Origin: Mizugakiibacter sp.
GTDB lineage: Bacteria > Pseudomonadota > Gammaproteobacteria > Xanthomonadales > Rhodanobacteraceae
DNA length: 48,466 nt
Reading direction: 5' to 3'
Assembly: GCA_003233305.1 (NCBI GenBank)
Contig: QILI01000040.1
Location: 1-48,466, forward strand
The first letter of the stretch is position 1; every line of letters starts with the position of its first letter. A program made the translations under genes and the position numbers. Shown in pieces: positions 43,654 to 48,466 of this stretch. The notes beneath the pieces were generated by a model, which was not told the DNA's origin, did not search any database, and saw nothing but the letters and a program-made list of their open reading frames with translations.

Positions 43654-44748
43654 ATGGGCGCAATCGACTCCCTTCCCGCAGTTCTGCAGCAGATATTCGC
43701 TCATATCTCATCCGTACTTGATTTCCAGGTGCTGGCGCTGGGCAAGGGTGGTTACAGTCTCAGCGTAGGGGCGTTGCTGGGGGCAATTACGGTTATCCTG
43801 CTGGCGCGCATGTTCTCGAAGCTAGTGCAGCGTGGGATCGACCGCTACGCCGCGAGCAGTGAGCACACTAACAGGGCCTCGCTGTACACCGTATCGCGTG
43901 TTACCCACTACACGATTCTCACTCTGGGGGTCCTGATCGCGCTGGGCTTTGCCGGGATTCCGGTCAGCAAGCTGACCCTGATTGCGGGGGGCTTGGGGGT
44001 CGGCTTGGGTTTTGGTCTGCAGGCTATTTTCAACAACTTCGTGTCCGGTTTGATCCTGCTGTTCGATCGTACCCTGAAAGTGGGCGATTTTGTTGAGCTG
44101 GCCTCAGGGGTGCATGGCACGGTGCGGGATATCAAGATCCGCGCAACCCGCATCAACACCAACGATGATGTCGATATTCTGGTACCCAATTCGGAATTCG
44201 TCAGCGGCAGATTAGTGAACTGGACACTGCAGGAAGCAACCCGGCGGTTACATATTCCCTTCGGGGTGGCCTACGGCTCGCCCAAGGAAAAGGTCAAGGC
44301 CGCCGCTCTCGACGCGGCGGCAGCGGTACCTTTCACACAAGGACTAAAAGGCCGGCACGCGCCCCAGGTTTGGCTTACCGGGTTTGGGGATTCTTCGCTC
44401 AATTTCGAGTTGGTGGTCTGGGTCAATGCCGAAGCTACGCGGCGGCCATCCAGGGCCCAGGCGGCCTATAACTGGGCGCTGGAAACCGCGATTCGGGCTC
44501 ATGGCATCGAGTTCCCCTGGCCACAGCGTGACGTGCGCCTACGCAGTTGGTTTGGCCTGGAAGGTGAAGAGGCCCGGCAAGCTATTGCCGAGTTGCTGGA
44601 TCCCCATGTTAGCGTGGCTCCCGACTATACGGGAAAGGATAAAACCACCCGGCCTGCCAGCACTGCATCATGGGCCAAGAATGATGCACTTCGTAATCTA
44701 CAGACGTCCGCACTAACCGACCCTGTACCCCCCCGGCACGACCCCTGA
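43654..44748 (+). CDS. MscS-family mechanosensitive channel, inserted between aceF and lpdA
   Basis: A 364-residue MscS-superfamily protein, distinct from the 41364 gene. Three membrane helices lie at about 33-50, 78-98 and 107-130, with pore motif Leu-Ile-Ala-Gly-Gly-Leu-Gly-Val-Gly-Leu-Gly-Phe-Gly-Leu-Gln-Ala-Ile-Phe-Asn-Asn-Phe (about 109-129), then the beta domain Lys-Val-Gly-Asp-Phe-Val-Glu-Leu-Ala-Ser-Gly and Pro-Asn-Ser-Glu-Phe. A basic C-terminal tail of about 60 residues is extra. It starts 7 bases after aceF and ends 42 bases before lpdA, all in one direction, so it is likely in the same transcript as the pyruvate dehydrogenase genes. Why is not obvious. Confidence 0.9.
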   Translation: MGAIDSLPAVLQQIFAHISSVLDFQVLALGKGGYSLSVGALLGAITVILLARMFSKLVQRGIDRYAASSEHTNRASLYTVSRVTHYTILTLGVLIALGFAGIPVSKLTLIAGGLGVGLGFGLQAIFNNFVSGLILLFDRTLKVGDFVELASGVHGTVRDIKIRATRINTNDDVDILVPNSEFVSGRLVNWTLQEATRRLHIPFGVAYGSPKEKVKAAALDAAAAVPFTQGLKGRHAPQVWLTGFGDSSLNFELVVWVNAEATRRPSRAQAAYNWALETAIRAHGIEFPWPQRDVRLRSWFGLEGEEARQAIAELLDPHVSVAPDYTGKDKTTRPASTASWAKNDALRNLQTSALTDPVPPRHDP

Positions 44749-44790
44749 GTTAGCCGTTTTTTTGAGTGTGATATTTCCGAGGATTGCAGC

Positions 44791-46578
44791 ATGGCTAGAA
44801 CTATTGAGAGCAAAGTGCCGGACATCGGCAGTTTCACCAATGTGCCGGTTATCGAGGTACTGGTGCAGGTTGGTGATCGGGTTGAAAAAGACCAGGGTCT
44901 GGTAACCCTGGAGTCTGACAAGGCCACCATGGAAGTGCCTGCCGAGGTGGCGGGTGTGATCAAGGCGTTGCCCGTCAAACTGGATGACCAGGTCTCTGAA
45001 GGAATGCTCATTGCGGTTATTGAGTCGGAAGAGGGAGCCGCCACAGCTGAACCCATATCCGCCGGGCAGCAGGACTCTGCCATGGCCAGTTCGGATACGG
45101 ATACCTTGAAAGGACCGGTTGCCGTCACGCCTCAAGTAGCGACCGGCTCGGCAACCGCAAGTGCCGTGGACCTGGAGTGTGCACTGCTGGTGCTTGGCGC
45201 CGGTCCCGGTGGTTATACGGCGGCATTCCGCGCTGCAGATTTGGGTCTCGATGTGGTGCTGGTAGAGCGCTATGCCGAGCTGGGTGGGGTCTGCCTCAAT
45301 GTGGGCTGCATTCCCTCCAAGGCGTTGCTGCATAGCGCGGCCGTGATCGGGGAAGTCCGCGCCATGGCCGCGCATGGCCTCACCTTCGGCGAGCCCAAGC
45401 TTGATCTGGACAAACTGCGTGATTTCAAGACCGGCGTGGTCGGCAAGCTTACCGGCGGTCTCGCCAGTATGGCCAAGCAGCGCAAGGTACGCATCGTGCA
45501 GGGCCTCGGCCGGTTCGTATCCCCACACGAGCTTGAAGTCACGGGTGAGGACGGTAGCAAGCGGATCCGTTTCCAGCAGGCTATTATTGCGGCCGGCTCC
45601 CAGGCAGTGAAACTGCCGATCTTTCCATGGCACGACCCGCGGATCATGGATTCCACGGATGCCCTGGCACTGCAGGATGTGCCCAACAAACTGCTGGTGG
45701 TCGGTGGCGGCATCATCGGCCTGGAGTTGGCCAGTGTCTATGCCGCGCTGGGCAGCAAGGTCACGGTGGTTGAACTGGCTGAGCAGTTGATGCCCGGTGC
45801 CGACAAGGATCTGGTCCGGCCGTTGCAACAACGCATCGGCAAGCTGTACCAAGGTATCCACCTCAAGACCCGGGTGGTCGCGGCCAAAGCCCAGAAGAAT
45901 GGCATCAAGGTGGCGTTCGAAGGCGACAGTATTCCCGAAAGTAAACTCTTTGACCGGGTGCTGGTGGCTGTCGGCCGGGTCCCGAACGGCGCCAGAATCG
46001 GTGCCGACCAGGCCGGTGTGCAGGTCGATGAGCGGGGCTTTATTGCTGTCGATAAGCAGATGCGCAGCAATGTTGCCCATATTTTTGCTATCGGTGATCT
46101 GGTTGGCCAGCCCATGTTGGCGCACAAGGCAACCCATGAGGGCAAGCTGGCGGCGGAAGTGGCGGCCGGCGAAAAGCGCGAATGGGTCGCGCGGGTGATT
46201 CCTTCGGTCGCCTATACGGATCCGGAAATCGCCTGGGTGGGGATCACCGAGCATGAGGCCAAAGAGCAGGGCCTCGACATCGGCATTGGCAAGTTCCCAT
46301 GGGCGGCTTCAGGGCGCGCGATCGGTCTGGATCGTACCGAGGGATTCAGTAAATTACTGTTTGATACCCAGACCCAGCGCATCGTTGGTGGGGGGATAGT
46401 CGGCATCCATGCCGGGGATTTGATTGCCGAACTGGCTTTGGCCATCGAAATGGGTGCCGAAGCGGCTGATATCAGCCTGACCATTCATCCCCACCCGACC
46501 CTCAGCGAGTCGGTGGGGATGGCCGCTGAAGTCTTCGAAGGCACCATTACGGATCTGTACCTGCCGCAGAAGCGCTGA
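44791..46578 (+). CDS. lpdA: Dihydrolipoamide dehydrogenase (E3) with N-terminal lipoyl domain
   Basis: A 595-residue E3 with its own lipoyl domain (about 1-80; lipoyl-Lys44 in Glu-Ser-Asp-Lys-Ala), a linker to about 127, then the flavoprotein: FAD site Leu-Gly-Ala-Gly-Pro-Gly-Gly-Tyr-Thr-Ala-Ala (about 135-145), redox disulphide Cys168/Cys173 in Gly-Gly-Val-Cys-Leu-Asn-Val-Gly-Cys-Ile-Pro, and C-terminal catalytic His-Pro-His-Pro-Thr-Leu-Ser-Glu. Lipoyl-bearing E3 proteins occur in several proteobacteria such as Neisseria and xanthomonads. Its lipoyl part closely resembles that of AceF in this window at protein and DNA level, so one probably arose by copying of the other. It ends the aceF cluster. 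Confidence 0.95.
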   Translation: MARTIESKVPDIGSFTNVPVIEVLVQVGDRVEKDQGLVTLESDKATMEVPAEVAGVIKALPVKLDDQVSEGMLIAVIESEEGAATAEPISAGQQDSAMASSDTDTLKGPVAVTPQVATGSATASAVDLECALLVLGAGPGGYTAAFRAADLGLDVVLVERYAELGGVCLNVGCIPSKALLHSAAVIGEVRAMAAHGLTFGEPKLDLDKLRDFKTGVVGKLTGGLASMAKQRKVRIVQGLGRFVSPHELEVTGEDGSKRIRFQQAIIAAGSQAVKLPIFPWHDPRIMDSTDALALQDVPNKLLVVGGGIIGLELASVYAALGSKVTVVELAEQLMPGADKDLVRPLQQRIGKLYQGIHLKTRVVAAKAQKNGIKVAFEGDSIPESKLFDRVLVAVGRVPNGARIGADQAGVQVDERGFIAVDKQMRSNVAHIFAIGDLVGQPMLAHKATHEGKLAAEVAAGEKREWVARVIPSVAYTDPEIAWVGITEHEAKEQGLDIGIGKFPWAASGRAIGLDRTEGFSKLLFDTQTQRIVGGGIVGIHAGDLIAELALAIEMGAEAADISLTIHPHPTLSESVGMAAEVFEGTITDLYLPQKR

Positions 46579-46596
46579 AGTTGCATTGATATTGTC

Positions 46597-46631
46597 CCCC
46601 AGGTTGGCCCACAGCCTGGATCAACCTGGGG
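46597..46631. repeat. Perfect 10-bp inverted repeat after lpdA
   Basis: ccccaggttg (46597-46606) and caacctgggg (46622-46631) form a perfect stem with a 15-base loop, 19 bases after the lpdA stop. No T run follows, so it may stabilise the 3' end of the transcript rather than terminate it. Confidence 0.6.
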
Positions 46632-46672
46632 ATGGCGGCATTAGTGAATCATTTCGACTAGGAAATATCTCG

Positions 46673-46795
46673 AAAAACTGTATTGAGTGGGTCGAGTGCA
46701 AGCTGCCCCAGAGTGAATTTTCAATATATATCAGGTCGATAGATAAGGAGTAAGCGAGGCTACAACGCGGCGATTGGGCTGCACAGCAGGTTTAT
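46673..46795. repeat. Copy B of the dispersed intergenic repeat
   Basis: Matches 40651-40772 (see that entry). It follows the lpdA 3' hairpin and precedes gstA by about 100 bases. Differences from copy A are scattered substitutions and a few small indels, so the copies are old. Confidence 0.65.
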
Positions 46796-46899
46796 CAAGG
46801 TCCCCTAGGGAAACACTGTGTAGACATTGATGGTCTCGACGGGTCATCCCCAAAGCACGAGGATGCGCTTTCCTCCCGTCCATTGAACAGGATGTAGTC

Positions 46900-47514
46900 A
46901 TGAAACTGTATTTTTCACCGGGTGCTTGCTCGCTATCCCCACATATCGTGTTGCGTGAGCTGGGTCTTCCATTTGAGCTGGTACAGGTCGATCTGGCCAG
47001 CAAAAAGTTACGCGACAAGCGTGATTTTCGTACCATCAACCCCAAGGGCTCGGTGCCGGTGTTGGAGCTGGACGATGGCGAGACTCTTACCGAAGGACCG
47101 GCAATCGTGCAGTATCTGGCCGATCGCAAGCCTGCTTTGGGGCTCGCGCCGGTCAATGGCAGCCTTGCGCGGTATCACTTACAAGAATGGCTGAATTTTA
47201 TTTCCACCGAGCTGCATAAACAGTTCAGCCCCCTGTTCAATCCGACCTCGTCCGAGGCGGTTTTACAGGCTCAGAAAGAGCGTCTGGTCACTCAGTTTAC
47301 CTATATCGATCAGGCCCTTACTGGTCAGGATTATCTACTTGGCAAGGTATTCAGTGTGGCCGATGCGTATCTTTTTACCATGCTGACCTGGGCTCGGGCG
47401 TTTCAACTCGACCTGGCTGCCATGCCTCATATCGGTGCCTATTTTGAGCGGGTCTCGGCTCGCCCAGCAGTGCAGGCGGCACAGGTGGCTGAGCGCGAGG
47501 TGAAGAAGACCTGA
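46900..47514 (+). CDS. gstA: Glutathione S-transferase, beta class
   Basis: A 204-residue thioltransferase-type enzyme with an N-terminal thioredoxin domain (1 to about 80) and an all-helical C-terminal domain. The start Lys-Leu-Tyr-Phe-Ser-Pro-Gly-Ala-Cys-Ser-Leu-Ser-Pro-His-Ile-Val has the beta-class Cys10. Asn-Pro-Lys-Gly-Ser-Val-Pro-Val-Leu (glutathione-binding) and Thr-Glu-Gly-Pro-Ala-Ile-Val-Gln-Tyr-Leu follow. The 3' part is normal. A caggat site stands before ATG 46900. It is monocistronic, with no obvious operon. Confidence 0.92.
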   Translation: MKLYFSPGACSLSPHIVLRELGLPFELVQVDLASKKLRDKRDFRTINPKGSVPVLELDDGETLTEGPAIVQYLADRKPALGLAPVNGSLARYHLQEWLNFISTELHKQFSPLFNPTSSEAVLQAQKERLVTQFTYIDQALTGQDYLLGKVFSVADAYLFTMLTWARAFQLDLAAMPHIGAYFERVSARPAVQAAQVAEREVKKT

Positions 47515-47765
47515 TAAGGGTGTCTCACGAGTCCATAGACTGGGTATCTGCCCACTGAACCGTTCCAACTTTCTCGAAGGCTCCAAGCTTTGAGAAGATG
47601 GAGCCATAAAGGTCTTGCTGGGGTATTCATCGGAAGTACGGCCACAGACAAGCCGGTAGCTTCTATGCTTGATATCTCCCTGCACGGCCGTAGCGCTGGT
47701 AGGCCGGTACCCAGCATGCCGCCGTTAATTTTTTCCAGGCCCACCGGGTTCCTTGGTCCTACACC

Positions 47766-48251
47766 ATGTGCATGCGTGTACTCCTATTGGGTGCCAGTAG
47801 TCAGATCGGCCATTTCCTGCTACCGCGCCTGCTGGCTCGGCATATCGAGGTACTGGCCCTGAGCCGTCAGTCTCAGCTCGACCAACTAGGTGTGCACGGG
47901 TTGCGTGGAGCCCTGCCTGACGCCGTACCCGATTTGCCGGATGGTTGCGCACCAATGCCCGATGCACTGCTCAGTATGGGTCCACTGGATGCCTTGGGAA
48001 CCTGGTTGGAACGTATTCCATTGGGGGTCGCGGCTGGTAGGCACATTGTGGACATCTCCTCAATGAGTGCTGTGAGCAAACAGGATTCTCCCGATCCACA
48101 AGAACGTGCCCTGGCAGCCCGCTTACGCACCGCTGAGCAACGGCTGGCGGCCTGTTGTAAGCGCCAGGGTTGGAGTTGGACTGTGCTGCCGCCGACCTTG
48201 GTTTATGGCTCCAGGATGAGCCGTAGTCTTATTCCATTTCTATTTCAATAG
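47766..48251 (+). pseudogene. NAD-dependent epimerase/dehydratase-like gene, truncated at about 48240
   Basis: The frame encodes an N-terminal Rossmann domain starting Met-Arg-Val-Leu-Leu-Leu-Gly-Ala-Ser-Ser-Gln-Ile-Gly (NAD loop). It contains Ser-Ser-Met-Ser-Ala and the Leu-Pro-Pro-Thr-Leu-Val-Tyr-Gly motif, where the family's protein continues for about 120 more residues. Here it ends after Ser-Leu-Ile-Pro-Phe, then three foreign residues and a stop. The break lies at about 48240, followed within about 55 bases by the start of a probable transposase, so an insertion is the likely cause. ATG 47772 is an alternative start. The first 160 residues are intact. Confidence 0.65.
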
Positions 48252-48292
48252 AGTAATAACGTGCGTATCTAAGCCACTTGAGGAAGACACTT

Positions 48293-48466
48293 ATGGCCCG
48301 ACCATTCAAGGGGGAAGCGGCGCTCAGCTCGGCGCTGGCCGTGCTGAAGACAGCGACCAGCGTGATGCAGCTGCGTTACGCCCAAGCGGTGGCGTTGCCG
48401 CTGCGTTACGGTTTGAGCCTGAAACAAACGGCCGAGTCCTTAGGGGTGTCGCCCGTCGCCCGTCGC
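48293..48466 (+). CDS. Start of a probable transposase (IS630-like helix-turn-helix), partial
   Basis: ATG 48293 has a gaggaa site ten bases before it. The 58 residues to the window edge have a helix-turn-helix shape (Leu-Arg-Tyr-Gly-Leu-Ser-Leu-Lys-Gln-Thr-Ala-Glu-Ser-Leu-Gly-Val-Ser-Pro), as at the N terminus of IS630-type transposases. Its catalytic part is outside the window. Together with the truncated epimerase it suggests an insertion boundary at about 48240. Confidence 0.5.
   Translation, partial: MARPFKGEAALSSALAVLKTATSVMQLRYAQAVALPLRYGLSLKQTAESLGVSPVARR

Noticed and set aside
44713-46254. 513-residue leftward open frame over lpdA
   Set aside because: Antisense shadow; composition (many His, Gln) and lack of domain contrast with the clear LpdA motifs on the plus strand.
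47571-47605. Overlapping inverted repeats after gstA (ttctc/gagaa and ggctcca/tggagcc)
   Set aside because: No T run or conserved motif; too weak to call a terminator or switch.

Overview
The window looks like a chromosomal segment of a gammaproteobacterium of the Xanthomonadales (Lysobacterales). This rests on gene order and gene type as I know them, not on a database search. The marker clusters are: carboxylesterase / AlgZ-type kinase / AlgR-type regulator / hemC; rsmG-parA-parB followed by a glycosyltransferase and near a DUF924 gene; a giant membrane-anchored ankyrin protein beside a FadL porin and a PutA without a DNA-binding domain; TetR / Pcm-like / TolC / waaA / LpxL-like; and lpdA with its own lipoyl domain. 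No species can be named from the sequence alone. Most of it is core metabolism and envelope biology.

Layout. 1-2660 is accessory: the end of an unknown gene, an ECF sigma factor, a complete but frameshifted ISNCY/ISDol1-like element (951-2157) sitting in what remains of an IS110-family element. 2660-8054 runs rightwards: esterase, two-component pair, hemC, WYL regulator, patatin-like lipase. 8113-8522 is unexplained. 8523-9065 is a DUF924 gene. 9075-12737 runs leftwards: glycosyltransferase, parB, parA, rsmG, a short SPFH protein. 12989-15853 carries hemB and a Kef-type antiporter. 15867-24080 holds the ankyrin protein, fadL and putA. 24081-24894 is a gene-poor gap with a palindromic FNR/Anr-like box, a solo IS end and a strong terminator. 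24895-31080 carries glnE, a deleted ELM1-family remnant, a nitroreductase, pirin, a YIP1-domain membrane protein and a zinc-finger protein. 31185-37309 is a lipopolysaccharide/envelope block (glycosyltransferase, a decayed O-antigen-ligase-like gene, acyltransferase, waaA, tolC, Pcm-like). 37521-40286 is a TetR regulator and a TPP-riboswitch-controlled thiC. 40287-41363 holds REP-like palindromes, one copy of a dispersed repeat and a small exported protein. 41364-46578 interleaves two MscS channels with aceF and lpdA. 46579-48466 holds the second repeat copy, a GST, an epimerase-like gene cut off near 48240, and the start of a probable transposase.

How the genes work together. hemC and hemB act in tetrapyrrole synthesis. 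ParA/ParB/RsmG form the usual chromosome-partition neighbourhood. FadL and the esterase and patatin lipases deal with lipids. waaA and the LpxL-like enzyme build Kdo2-lipid A. AceF and LpdA are E2 and E3 of pyruvate dehydrogenase (no aceE here). PutA and GlnE link proline catabolism and nitrogen control.

I found no CRISPR array, rRNA, tRNA, prophage or defence cluster, and nothing I can honestly call a new multi-gene system. The most interesting items are genome-decay signatures (nested insertion sequences, three broken genes), a diverged dispersed intergenic repeat beside thiC and lpdA, a cysteine-rich mini-ORF with a near-perfect ribosome binding site upstream of pirin, and the FNR-like palindrome next to the solo IS end.
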